Source of the DNA: an uncultured Peptococcaceae bacterium
Lineage (GTDB): Bacteria; Bacillota; Peptococcia; Peptococcales; Peptococcaceae
Direction: 5' to 3'
NCBI GenBank assembly: GCA_910585405.1
Contig: CAJUDO010000002.1
Coordinates: 124,001 to 188,000, forward strand
Length of the DNA: 64,000 bases
Made by a program: the position numbers and the translations under genes. The notes under the pieces were generated by a model. The model saw nothing but the letters and a program-made list of their open reading frames with translations. It did not search any database and was not told the origin of the DNA. This document shows positions 43,769 to 52,599 of the stretch, piece by piece (position 1 is the first letter of the stretch; each line of letters opens with the position of its first letter).

Positions 43769-46039
43769 ATGAAACGAATATTTGCGATCATCCTGACTTG
43801 TGCTATGCTGTTCTGGTGTCTGCCCAGCACGGCTTTGGCCATGCAAATCTTTGTAAAAACTCTCACAGGCAAGCATATTACTCTGGAGGTGGAGCCTACA
43901 GACCGCATTGAAGATGTAAAAGTAAAAATTCAAGACAAAGAGGGGCTCGCCCCAAACCAATTTACACTTATTTTCGCGGGAATGGAACTCCAAGACGGCA
44001 ATACACTTCAGGATTACAGTATCCAAAAGGATTCCACACTGCACTTGATTTCGATAGATAAACCGGTTTCCGGCAATTTTGGAGACAACGGTGCATTCCT
44101 GTGGACGCTCTCTACAGACGGCACCCTTCTCATTACAGGAACAGGGGTCATGCCTGACTTAGAAATCAACACACAGCCCTGGAAAAATTATCGAATGTAT
44201 ATTACCCAAGTAATTCTGGCAGACGGTGTGACTTCTATCGGAAATAGTGCGTTTAAGGACTGCACAAATCTTGTCCAGACTGAACTGCCCGACAGCTTGG
44301 CTTCCATTGGGCAAAGCGCTTTTGAGAACTGCGCCAAGCTGACATTGACAAACCTCCCTGATGCTGTAACCTCAATCAAAGGTTGGACTTTTGCAAATTG
44401 TACAAATCTAGCGCTGACAGAACTCCCCGATGGGATACTGTCCATTGAGCAATACGCATTTTCCGGATGTACCGAGCTTGCATTGACCAAGCTGCCTGAC
44501 AGCCTAACATCTATTGGGAACTATACATTTAATAGTTGTATCAAACTGGCAATCACAGAAATTCCTGCTGCTTTGAATTCTATCGGAGACAATGGCTTTG
44601 GAAATTGTCGAAGTCTGCATGAGTTGGCCTTCACCAGGGACCCAGCACCGACATTGGGTACAAATGTATTTACAGACTGCAGCAATCTAACGCTCCGTAT
44701 TCCTGACGGAGCGTCCGGCTATGACAGCGCTAACTGGCCTGTAGATTTGTTTGGACATGACGTGATTGTACCGGCAGAAACCGGCGGTACCGCTTCTGCT
44801 TCTCCTGCATTCGCAAAGAACGGCGCACAAATCACAATATCACAAGAGGCAGACAGCGGATATCATTTTACAGGATGGAACGTCATTTCCGGTGATGTGA
44901 CCATCGACAACAACCAATTCACTATGCCTACACAAGCTGTCACTATTATGGCAAAGTTTGAGCCAAACCCAGCCCATCCTGTGACAGTAAACGGCGGTAT
45001 CGGCAGCGGAGACTATGCAGAGGGCGCTACTGTTGCTATCACAGCCACCATACCCAGTGGCCAGCGGTTCACCCAATGGAGCGTAAATGAAGGAAATGCA
45101 GTACTGGTTGAGCCAACCAACGCAACCACTACATTCGTTATGCCCGCACAGGCTGTCACTGTCACAGCCAATTTCCAGAGCAGTTCTGGCGGCAGTGCAT
45201 CATCCGGCGGAAACGGCGGCTACACCCCACCATCTTATCCGCCTACAGTGGAACAGCCTGCTGAGGGTGGCACCATAGTCGTGACACCGTTCAAACCTAA
45301 TATGGGCGATCTTGTGACCATCACACCCAAACCGGAAAACGGCTATCAGGTTGATAAAATCATGATCACCGGACAGAACGGCAAAACATTGGAGGTAAAG
45401 AAAAATCCCGACGGCACTTTTTCCTTTACGCAGCCCGCCAATACAGTAAACATTGAAGTCAGCTATAAACCTATAGAAACAACATGGCGCAATCCCTTTA
45501 CCGATGTTTCTCAAAATGCCTGGTACTATGACGCGGTAAAATATGCCGTACAGCACAAACTTTTTTGTGGTATTTCCGATACAGCTTTCAGCCCCGACAG
45601 CACTATGACACGGGGCATGCTGACAACCGTGCTGTATCGGATGGCGGGAGAACCAAATATTGAAAATGAAATTTGGGGTTATCCCTTCGCGGATGTAAAC
45701 GCAGAAGCCTACTACGGTACAGCAATCTATTGGGCACGTCTGAACGGGATTGCCAACGGCTACTGCGACGAGAAATTCGGCCCTGATGACCCCATCACCC
45801 GCGAACAGCTTGCCGTCATTCTCTACAATTATTCCGGCTCACCGACTTCCCCGCAAACCCTTGAAGGATTTACAGACACGGACAAAATCAGCAGCTACGC
45901 TCTGAATGCCCTGTGCTGGACAGTAAAACAGGGTATCCTGCAGGGCAAAGGTGACGGCGTACTCGACCCTGCAGGTCAAGCTACCCGTGCTGAAGTCGCT
46001 GCCATACTACAACGGTTTTGCCAAATATCAAAAATGTAA
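43769..46039 (+). CDS. Secreted ubiquitin-LRR-SLH surface protein
   Basis: A 756-residue exported protein. Signal peptide 1-24 ends in ALA; mature residue 1 would be the Met of a ubiquitin domain (25-93) starting MQIFVKTLTGK and ending STLHL. By eye about 52 of 69 residues equal human ubiquitin. Lysines at ubiquitin positions 6, 11, 27, 29, 33 and 63 are kept, Lys48 is Met, and the RLRGG tail is absent. There follow BspA-type leucine-rich repeats (about 150-310), beta repeats of the InlB/Flg_new kind (335-400, 402-470, 495-567), a Ser-Gly linker, and three SLH domains (575-750). CGGAGG precedes the ATG. Conjugation is unlikely; display of ubiquitin at the surface is inferred. Confidence 0.9.
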   Translation: MKRIFAIILTCAMLFWCLPSTALAMQIFVKTLTGKHITLEVEPTDRIEDVKVKIQDKEGLAPNQFTLIFAGMELQDGNTLQDYSIQKDSTLHLISIDKPVSGNFGDNGAFLWTLSTDGTLLITGTGVMPDLEINTQPWKNYRMYITQVILADGVTSIGNSAFKDCTNLVQTELPDSLASIGQSAFENCAKLTLTNLPDAVTSIKGWTFANCTNLALTELPDGILSIEQYAFSGCTELALTKLPDSLTSIGNYTFNSCIKLAITEIPAALNSIGDNGFGNCRSLHELAFTRDPAPTLGTNVFTDCSNLTLRIPDGASGYDSANWPVDLFGHDVIVPAETGGTASASPAFAKNGAQITISQEADSGYHFTGWNVISGDVTIDNNQFTMPTQAVTIMAKFEPNPAHPVTVNGGIGSGDYAEGATVAITATIPSGQRFTQWSVNEGNAVLVEPTNATTTFVMPAQAVTVTANFQSSSGGSASSGGNGGYTPPSYPPTVEQPAEGGTIVVTPFKPNMGDLVTITPKPENGYQVDKIMITGQNGKTLEVKKNPDGTFSFTQPANTVNIEVSYKPIETTWRNPFTDVSQNAWYYDAVKYAVQHKLFCGISDTAFSPDSTMTRGMLTTVLYRMAGEPNIENEIWGYPFADVNAEAYYGTAIYWARLNGIANGYCDEKFGPDDPITREQLAVILYNYSGSPTSPQTLEGFTDTDKISSYALNALCWTVKQGILQGKGDGVLDPAGQATRAEVAAILQRFCQISKM

Positions 46040-46057
46040 AATCGCGATGTTTTTACA

Positions 46058-46094
46058 AAGGGAATGGCATATCCCAATGTCATGCCATTCCCTT
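46058..46094 (+). terminator. Hairpin after the ubiquitin-SLH gene
   Basis: A thirteen-base perfect stem (AAGGGAATGGCAT / ATGCCATTCCCTT), 18 bases after the stop codon. No strong T-run follows. Confidence 0.65.
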
Positions 46095-46143
46095 AAACCG
46101 TTTATTCTCTTATGCTATATCACTTCAAAAGGAGGTTCTTCCC

Positions 46144-46410
46144 ATGATTACAATCTTTAACCGTCAAACACTGCTTACTACCTTCAACTTTGACCAGTAT
46201 CATCAAATTTTACAGCAGTTGAGTCAGGCCAAGATTCCCTACCGCGTCAGTGCCCGCGATTTGGATATCAATCGCCATCGCAAGGGAATGGTTGGCATAC
46301 AAACCGATTTACAACTGAAGAAATACACCGTACAGTATCGTGTCTATGTTCACAAAAAAGACTATGACCAAACAGTTACCTGTATGCGCAAGGTACAGAG
46401 CACCCCTTGA
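46144..46410 (+). CDS. Hypothetical 88-residue protein
   Basis: A small soluble basic protein that I do not recognise (starts MITIFNRQTLLTTFNFDQYH; ends in CMRKVQSTP). AAGGAGG lies eight bases before the ATG, so translation is credible. It lies next to the yabG tail copy and may be part of the ancestral neighbourhood of yabG. Confidence 0.6.
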   Translation: MITIFNRQTLLTTFNFDQYHQILQQLSQAKIPYRVSARDLDINRHRKGMVGIQTDLQLKKYTVQYRVYVHKKDYDQTVTCMRKVQSTP

Positions 46411-46530
46411 GCACTCTCACCAGACAAGATATAAATTTCCAGTCAAAAACACCCTAATATAAATTTTGCATCTGACAGCATACCGTTGCTTTTTTCCCTA
46501 AGAAGCTCAACAGCCGCCAGATGCAATAAA

Positions 46531-46612
46531 TTTTTCTTAATTATAGAGACTTGGGATAACCAATCCGCAGTCTCTCTTTTGTTTCAATTCCACCCACATC
46601 ATCCGCACCAGT
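46531..46612 (-). pseudogene. Orphan 3' tail of a yabG gene
   Basis: About 82 bases matching 51540-51620, the 3' end of the intact yabG, with roughly seven mismatches and one inserted base. On the minus strand it encodes TGADDVGGIETKERLRIGYP and a stop; the real gene has TGADGVGGIETKGRLRIGYP. It begins directly behind the LysR stop, with no yabG body. It marks the far edge of the 46.6-51.5 kb cassette. Confidence 0.92.
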
Positions 46613-46629
46613 AATTGAAAGCAAACATT

Positions 46630-47565
46630 TCAAACAAACGTCTTCATAAAATGCTCTATAAAACTGTTAATCGGTAACGTTTCTTTATTTACGAAAAAAC
46701 TAATGGTGGCACAAGGTTTTTCTGTTATCTCCAGAACAGCAATATCATTAAACATATCTTTATAAAGAGATTCTTCCCACATAAAACTTTCAAAAGTAAT
46801 TCCCACCCCTACATTGTGTTTAACCGCATCAAACCATGCTGCCTTAGAAGTAGTATATAGACTTACTTTATGCATAGTTTCCCCGAAAAACAGCGACTCA
46901 AAACTGGCTGCAATATTGTTTCTTCCTGGCGAAAAACGCACACATGGATATGTTGCTATTTTATTTAAACAAACTTCTTTCTGTTTCGCCAATGGTGAAT
47001 CATAAGAACAGCAAAGGTAGAACTTCCCCAAACTATTTGGTACTGGTATTTCCTTTAATGTCTTTAAAAAGTCCCAAAATGGCCCAGATAATTGTTCTCC
47101 AACTGGAACCATCGTTAAAATGACACCTACTTTTTTCATATCACTTTCTATCTCTTCTACCAAATAATTGTTTATGTCACGTACCTCTATCTTCACATTC
47201 AAATTTTGATGAGAAAAAGAATTAATAATTGTATTCAAAATTGTTTCGCTAAGCGGTGTGCATGTATATAAGAGCAATGTCCCACGCAATTCCTGTTTTC
47301 TTCTTTCTACATTGCCACCTAGTAACTGTAACGTCCCCACATATTTTTCAAGTATTTCTTGTGCCATTTCCTTAAATATAACACCTTCTTTTGTAAAACG
47401 AATTCCCCTGGAATGCCGTTCAACCAAATCAACTCCGATTTCTGCTTCAATATTCTTTATAGAACGACTTAAGGACTGCGGTGTGAGATGCAACTCATTA
47501 CACGCACCACTAATAGAGCCATATTCCGATAACTTTACAATTTGTTCCAGTTGATCTATTCGCAT
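46630..47565 (-). CDS. LysR-family regulator (esterase/ADH module)
   Basis: A 311-residue regulator with an N-terminal helix-turn-helix (MRIDQLEQIVKLSEYGSISG, then TPQSLSRSIKNIE) and an effector domain. It is divergent from the esterase-transporter-dehydrogenase genes, which it probably controls. GGGAG lies eight bases before ATG 47565; a longer frame to 47604 is unsupported. Confidence 0.9.
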   Translation of the reverse strand: MRIDQLEQIVKLSEYGSISGACNELHLTPQSLSRSIKNIEAEIGVDLVERHSRGIRFTKEGVIFKEMAQEILEKYVGTLQLLGGNVERRKQELRGTLLLYTCTPLSETILNTIINSFSHQNLNVKIEVRDINNYLVEEIESDMKKVGVILTMVPVGEQLSGPFWDFLKTLKEIPVPNSLGKFYLCCSYDSPLAKQKEVCLNKIATYPCVRFSPGRNNIAASFESLFFGETMHKVSLYTTSKAAWFDAVKHNVGVGITFESFMWEESLYKDMFNDIAVLEITEKPCATISFFVNKETLPINSFIEHFMKTFV

Positions 47566-47831
47566 ATCAATTTCTCCCTTGTCTGATATGTATCTATTAA
47601 ACAATAGTATATATTAAAGTATTATATTTTTCAAATATCAAAACATTAGCCCCATTAATATTACCCGATAATCTTAATTAAAGTCATCTGCTGTACATCT
47701 TTGCTGAAGCAACCATATTGCTTAACAATAGTAGTGATATTCTTTTTATAAAAGATAATTTAAAATATGAGTATAGATCAATACTTATAATATAAAATTA
47801 TTATTTTTTATATTGTAATAAATTGATTTTT

Positions 47832-47858
47832 AGAATGTTATGTTGGCCAACACATTCT
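47832..47858. promoter_or_regulatory. Palindromic operator candidate
   Basis: TGTTGGCCAACA (47841-47852) is a perfect palindrome flanked by AGAATGT and ACATTCT arms. It lies about 30 bases upstream of a TATAAT (47885-47890) in the 354-base gap between LysR and the esterase. The rest of the gap is AT-rich without other features. Confidence 0.5.
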
Positions 47859-47919
47859 ATTTATTTTAGTTACATCATTTTTCTTATAATTTTGTTAAAT
47901 AATTCAAGGAGGAAATATA

Positions 47920-48807
47920 ATGTCTGAAAACAAAAAAATCATTCCTAAAACTCCTGATGTAGTAGATTTTGAAGAAAATGGAATTACTGTTCTTAATAAC
48001 ATAATCTATGGTTATACAGAAGACTGTGACCTCCGGGCCGATTGTTTTTGGGATGACGCTAATCAAGAAACGAAACCACTTATTATTTGGATCCATGCAG
48101 GTGGGCTCACTGAATTAACCAGTACCCGTAAAACTCGTCCAGAATCAGCATTTTATCAATTAGTTAAAAAGGGATACTTCGTTGCCAGTATTGACTATCG
48201 CCTAGCCCAAGTTAGACCATTTCCAGCCGCACTTGAGGATTGCAAATGTGCAGTACGTTATTTTAGAAGTCATGCTGCCAAATATAATATTGATCCAAAC
48301 CGAATTGGCGTATGGGGAGGATCTGTTGGCGGTCAAATGGCAGGTTTGCTTGCAGTGCAAGGCGGAATTGCAGAATATGAAAATAAAGGCGGCTGGAATG
48401 ATGTTTCCAGCGATATACAAGCTGCCGTATCCTGGTATGGAGGATTGAGCTTCAAAACATTTATCGAGTTACGCAAAGACACCTGTGAAGAACAAGAAAG
48501 AGGATTTGCCTCTTTTCGCGACCGTTTTCAATTCACATATGGTGGAACAATTGAAGAAAAACAAGATTTAATCGAAAAAATCGACCCTATGAGCTACGTC
48601 ACAAGAAAATTTGCCCCTATGTTAGCAATGTGTAGTGATAGTGACCCGCGCATTGGTGAAGATGTTAGTAAAAAATTCTGTGAGATAGCCTGCCAGAACG
48701 GTAATAATATTATCTATAGCACTGCGCCTGGACAAGGTCATGGATTTTTCAAAGGAGAAGAATTTTACGAACAAGTATATAACCACTTCGATCAATATTT
48801 AAAATGA
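47920..48807 (+). CDS. Alpha/beta hydrolase, esterase (BD-FAE-like)
   Basis: A 295-residue hydrolase with oxyanion motif HAGGL (in place of HGGG), nucleophile elbow GGSVGG (Ser135), a likely acid in SDSDPR (near 240), and histidine His274 in GQGHGFF. No signal peptide, so it acts in the cytoplasm, probably on an imported ester. AAGGAGG precedes the ATG. First gene of a plus-strand operon with a transporter and a dehydrogenase. Confidence 0.85.
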   Translation: MSENKKIIPKTPDVVDFEENGITVLNNIIYGYTEDCDLRADCFWDDANQETKPLIIWIHAGGLTELTSTRKTRPESAFYQLVKKGYFVASIDYRLAQVRPFPAALEDCKCAVRYFRSHAAKYNIDPNRIGVWGGSVGGQMAGLLAVQGGIAEYENKGGWNDVSSDIQAAVSWYGGLSFKTFIELRKDTCEEQERGFASFRDRFQFTYGGTIEEKQDLIEKIDPMSYVTRKFAPMLAMCSDSDPRIGEDVSKKFCEIACQNGNNIIYSTAPGQGHGFFKGEEFYEQVYNHFDQYLK

Positions 48808-48824
48808 GTTAGGAGGGACAAACA

Positions 48825-50222
48825 ATGTCTAGTTTACTTCAAAATAAAACAAACATAAAAACTATCATCGGTTGGGTAATCAGTATTTGTATTCCTTTAA
48901 TTCTTTTTTTAATCCCTTGTACAGAAAGTTATACCTACGAAATAAAAATGTTTTTCGTAATTACTGTTTTCTTTATCTTATGTATGGTTTTCGATAATTT
49001 AAACACTGCATATATTGGGATATTAATGCCTGTCTGTTACGTTGTTTTCGCAGTTTGTAAGCCAGCCATCGCTTTTCAATCTTGGAGTAATCATGTCGTT
49101 TGGATGGCTTTAGGCAGCTTCATGTTTGCTGATATGATGATGAAATCTGGTTTCGCAAAACGTTTAGTTTATAAAATGCTTTCTTATACTGGAGGATCTT
49201 ACCGTGGGATTTTGATTGGTGTCGGTATAGCGGGTATCATTCTTTCCCTGGTAATGTCCGGGAGAGTTCAGTATATACTAGCCCCTTTATGTTATAGTCT
49301 GATTTTAGCATTAGGCTTAGAAAGATCCAAAGCGGCAGTTGGTATTTTACTTACTTCTGCTTCTATTTGCTGCGATGCCAACTCTTTCTTATACTCTAAT
49401 GTCGTTGCAAATTTAGAAGAAGTTGGGGCTAGCGTATCTGGTGGTGCTTCTCTTCCTTGGATAGGCTATATTACCAATAATGTTCCTATGATATTTTATG
49501 CATTCTTAATTATTTGGCTCTATTCTATCATGTTTAAACCAGAAGAACCAATAAAAGGGAAAGATTATTTCCGTGAAGAATATGCAAAATTGGGACGTAT
49601 GGACTCTGGTGAATTCAAAACTCTGACTATTTGTTTGATTTTATTATTTTCTTTATTGTCCTTCGGACATTTACATCGTATCCAAATTGGTTGGTGTTTC
49701 ATCCTTTGCGGCTGTTTGTTCTTTGCACCTGGAATCAATGTTGGTGATAAAGAAGATCTGAAGAAATTGAACTACGGGTTTGTTATTTTTATCGCATCAT
49801 GTTTCACGATTGGCAATGTAACTAGCGAACTGGGATTAGGTCAAATTTGCGCCGACCTTCTACTCCCGCTAGTAGATGGTAAAAGCGCTGTCTTTACACT
49901 GATGGTTATGTGGGTATTTACTATTATTTTAAATGCTGTTATGACCCCTGTAGCAATTATTGCTGCAATGACAATTCCTTTTACAGTTGTTGTCATGAAT
50001 CTTGGTATAAATCCTGATGCACTGTATCTAATAATGTTGTCTGGTTTTAACTTATTATTCTTCCCATATGAATCTGGTAACTATCTACTACATTACAGTT
50101 ATGGTTGCATGACAATGAAAGACTTTATGAAAGGTATGTATATCAAAATGGCAATTACCGCTGTCTTTCTCATTGTAGTCCTGATTCCATATTGGAAGTT
50201 GGTCGGATTCCTGTTCATCTAG
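48825..50222 (+). CDS. DASS/SLC13-type anion permease, second copy
   Basis: A 465-residue membrane protein with about twelve hydrophobic segments, a homologue of the transporter at 15296-16690. It starts 17 bases after the esterase stop, with TAGGAGG ahead. The substrate is presumably the anionic ester or acid handled by its neighbours. The parallel with the GRE module, which has the same transporter family and also a LysR regulator, suggests both modules belong to a family of anion-catabolic cassettes. Confidence 0.82.
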   Translation: MSSLLQNKTNIKTIIGWVISICIPLILFLIPCTESYTYEIKMFFVITVFFILCMVFDNLNTAYIGILMPVCYVVFAVCKPAIAFQSWSNHVVWMALGSFMFADMMMKSGFAKRLVYKMLSYTGGSYRGILIGVGIAGIILSLVMSGRVQYILAPLCYSLILALGLERSKAAVGILLTSASICCDANSFLYSNVVANLEEVGASVSGGASLPWIGYITNNVPMIFYAFLIIWLYSIMFKPEEPIKGKDYFREEYAKLGRMDSGEFKTLTICLILLFSLLSFGHLHRIQIGWCFILCGCLFFAPGINVGDKEDLKKLNYGFVIFIASCFTIGNVTSELGLGQICADLLLPLVDGKSAVFTLMVMWVFTIILNAVMTPVAIIAAMTIPFTVVVMNLGINPDALYLIMLSGFNLLFFPYESGNYLLHYSYGCMTMKDFMKGMYIKMAITAVFLIVVLIPYWKLVGFLFI

Positions 50223-50244
50223 AAAAACCAAACTCTGTATTTTA

Positions 50245-50286
50245 TTTAAAGAAAGCATACTTACATATTAGTATGCTTTCTTTAAA
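50245..50286 (+). terminator. Hairpin between transporter and dehydrogenase genes
   Basis: A perfect 16-base stem (TTTAAAGAAAGCATAC / GTATGCTTTCTTTAAA) with a ten-base loop. Without a strong T-run it may only attenuate transcription into the dehydrogenase gene. Confidence 0.6.
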
Positions 50287-50314
50287 CCTAACTTTATTTT
50301 TGGAGATGATCAAA

Positions 50315-51490
50315 ATGAAAGATTTTGAAACAACTCGTTGGCCTATTGTTCTTTTTGGAGAGGGAAAATCTTTGGAAACCGGTAAAAGATTCTCTAAATG
50401 GGGAGTAAAAAATGTCTTAGCTGTATATGGTAGTACTGTTTATTCAAATGGATTAGTTGACCCTATTTTAGAATCAATTAAAGCAGAAGGTATTAATGTC
50501 TACTCCTTTGTACGCATTGCTACTGAAGTACCTGATTATCTAATTGAAGACATTGCAAAAGCAGCTCTTACCTGTTCTGCTGACGGGATACTTGCTATCG
50601 GTGGCGGGAGCACAATGGATGCTGTAAAATATGCTTCCGCTTATATGTATAGTGAAATGCTCCCCATGTCTGATTATCTTTATCAAGCTCCTGTTTTCAA
50701 CTTTCCGCCTAGTGGAAGACCTAAACTAATTTTTATACCAACTACAGCTGGAAGTGGTGCTGAAATGACTTCAGCCGGGCCTGTTTTTAATTCAAAAACA
50801 CAACGCAAATCTCTATACAAATATTTTCCTCCTGTGCCAGCAGATTTGGCTATCTTGGATCCTTACTTAACCTTAAAATTGTCACCTTACTTAACCATTA
50901 CCACCGCTATGGATGCGTTGGCACATGCAATAGAATCTATGACAAGTCAAACACGTAGTATCCGTTCTGATATGATTTGCGGACAGGCAATAGAACTTAT
51001 TGCCAATAATTTGTTCACCGTCATGAACGATCCCGCAGATATAAACGCTCGTGGAGCTATGCTCATTGCCGCCAATCTGGCCATCGGCGTAGAAAGTAAA
51101 CGGCATATTGGACATGCTATCACTGAAGGTCTCGGTAGTGTTTATCATATTCCACACGGACATTGTTGCGCTTTAGCGCTACCGCCAACATTACGCTATA
51201 TTGCAAAAGTTGACGAGCTAAGTCAACCATTACATCTCATTGCAGAAAAAATGAATTTGCCAAAAACAGAATTTCCGGGACTTACTATCGCAAAAGAAAT
51301 CGAATTACTTAACAAAAAATTTGAAATCGCATTATCACTTAAAGAACTTAGTATTGCATACAATGAGGCGGATATTTCCAATTGTGCCGCGATTATTGCT
51401 GCAGATAAACCCCATTTATCTATGAGTGTACGACCAATGAATTATGCAGAAGCCTATCAGATTATGCAAGAAATCTATCATGGTAGTTAA
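50315..51490 (+). CDS. Iron-containing alcohol dehydrogenase
   Basis: A 391-residue NAD(P)-dependent enzyme of the Fe-ADH family. The nucleotide-binding loop GGGSTMD (97-102) and metal ligands Asp200, His204 (DALAHAIE), His267 (GHAITEG) and His281 (PHGH) are intact. It would oxidise an alcohol released by the esterase or reduce the corresponding aldehyde; the substrate is unknown. GGAG lies nine bases before ATG 50315. Last gene of the module; the yabG 3' end begins 50 bases further. Confidence 0.9.
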   Translation: MKDFETTRWPIVLFGEGKSLETGKRFSKWGVKNVLAVYGSTVYSNGLVDPILESIKAEGINVYSFVRIATEVPDYLIEDIAKAALTCSADGILAIGGGSTMDAVKYASAYMYSEMLPMSDYLYQAPVFNFPPSGRPKLIFIPTTAGSGAEMTSAGPVFNSKTQRKSLYKYFPPVPADLAILDPYLTLKLSPYLTITTAMDALAHAIESMTSQTRSIRSDMICGQAIELIANNLFTVMNDPADINARGAMLIAANLAIGVESKRHIGHAITEGLGSVYHIPHGHCCALALPPTLRYIAKVDELSQPLHLIAEKMNLPKTEFPGLTIAKEIELLNKKFEIALSLKELSIAYNEADISNCAAIIAADKPHLSMSVRPMNYAEAYQIMQEIYHGS

Positions 51491-51545
51491 ATCGTTATTT
51501 CACATTTATTTTCTATTCTTTAACAACTTAGTGAAGCCATTTTTC

Positions 51546-52433
51546 TTAATATGGAGACTTGGGATAGCCAATCCGCAGTCTCCCTTTTGTTTCAATTCCC
51601 CCCACACCATCCGCACCGGTCACTGTATCGTTGAGCGCAGTTTTTACATCCACCATCTGATTAAACGGTGTGAATGCCACCTTTTCCGCAATAAACACCG
51701 GGTCATATGCATGAATCAACACACGGCGCGGCGATGACGCAAAGTTGGCGCCGGCACGAATCAATGATTCATAATGGGACTGACAGGCGCCGGCAAAGAT
51801 AATCAAGTCATCGCGTCCTGCTTCAAATTCACGAGCTTTTCGCACTGCTCTCCAGAAATGACGGGAATTGCGGTAACTATCCAGATTAGCGAACCCCTTC
51901 TTTCCCTTCAGCAATCCATCATGCCCTGTTAAAATGAGAATATCCGGCGTATACTCCATCAATAAATCCTTCACGCGATCAGCCTGCTCGCACTCCGGTA
52001 TATAAAATCCCGTCGCGCGAATATTCAGCTGCTTATAGGTAGACAGGCACAAATCCAGATATTCTTTGTCCCCATCTATATGCAGCACCGTACCGGGAAT
52101 CTCAAACACTTCCAGCTGATTACATTCGTTCTTTTTATAGCTAATTTTAGCCCGCGACAGAAAATCCCCTACTGTATCTTTGCGGCGGCGTTCTATGCCC
52201 CGCATCAAATCGCTGCTGCGCTTCAAATATACTTGCCGGTAGCGATTTATCTCCTGCGCAGTGGGCACAGTCAAATCCTCCAACGGCGCATCGGCGCACA
52301 ACCGCAAATCCACGCCTTTTAGCAACGCAATCTTTTTTCCACCCTGTACTTGCAAAGCCTCCACACGAAACAACACATCCTTTTGATGAGAAACTCTGGT
52401 CACAAAATCTCCCACCTGCAATCGCTCATTCAT
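51546..52433 (-). CDS. yabG: Sporulation-specific protease YabG
   Basis: A 295-residue cysteine protease of the YabG family that processes spore coat proteins. Recognisable segments: the N-terminal GDFVTRVSHQKDVLFRV, HIDGD, ILTGHDGL, FAGACQSHYESLIRAGANFA and the C-terminal GADGVGGIETKGRLR. Its presence, with sleB, argues for an endospore former. ATG 52433 has AGGTG upstream. Both flanks carry tail duplications (its own at 46531, that of tauE at 52477), so cassettes were added on either side. Confidence 0.93.
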   Translation of the reverse strand: MNERLQVGDFVTRVSHQKDVLFRVEALQVQGGKKIALLKGVDLRLCADAPLEDLTVPTAQEINRYRQVYLKRSSDLMRGIERRRKDTVGDFLSRAKISYKKNECNQLEVFEIPGTVLHIDGDKEYLDLCLSTYKQLNIRATGFYIPECEQADRVKDLLMEYTPDILILTGHDGLLKGKKGFANLDSYRNSRHFWRAVRKAREFEAGRDDLIIFAGACQSHYESLIRAGANFASSPRRVLIHAYDPVFIAEKVAFTPFNQMVDVKTALNDTVTGADGVGGIETKGRLRIGYPKSPY

Positions 52434-52476
52434 AACAGCACAACACCTCAGCTTTTCCAGAATACTATAGCCTATG

Positions 52477-52540
52477 CGCAGAAAAACAGCGCTGTGCATC
52501 ACAGCGCTTTCGAAAGCAAATCAATATAAAACACAACTAT
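52477..52540 (-). pseudogene. Orphan 3' tail and terminator of a tauE gene
   Basis: Bases 52477-52507 are identical over 31 positions to 55540-55570, the end of the intact tauE with its terminator. Further upstream the minus strand reads CLIVVFYIDLLSKAL and a stop, which aligns with CLLFIRLAYDLFTTAL of the real protein but is clearly diverged. No tauE body precedes it. It marks the far edge of the 52.6-55.5 kb cassette, just ahead of yabG. Confidence 0.85.
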
Positions 52541-52599
52541 CAAACAAGCTGCTTTATGTTGCTGTCTTTCAACTTTTCGACCAGGCATTCTGAAAAAAA

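Noticed and set aside
43511..44044. 177-codon minus-strand frame overlapping the ubiquitin-SLH gene
   Set aside because: It overlaps a well-supported gene and AT-rich noncoding sequence, has no ribosome-binding site and has low-complexity composition.
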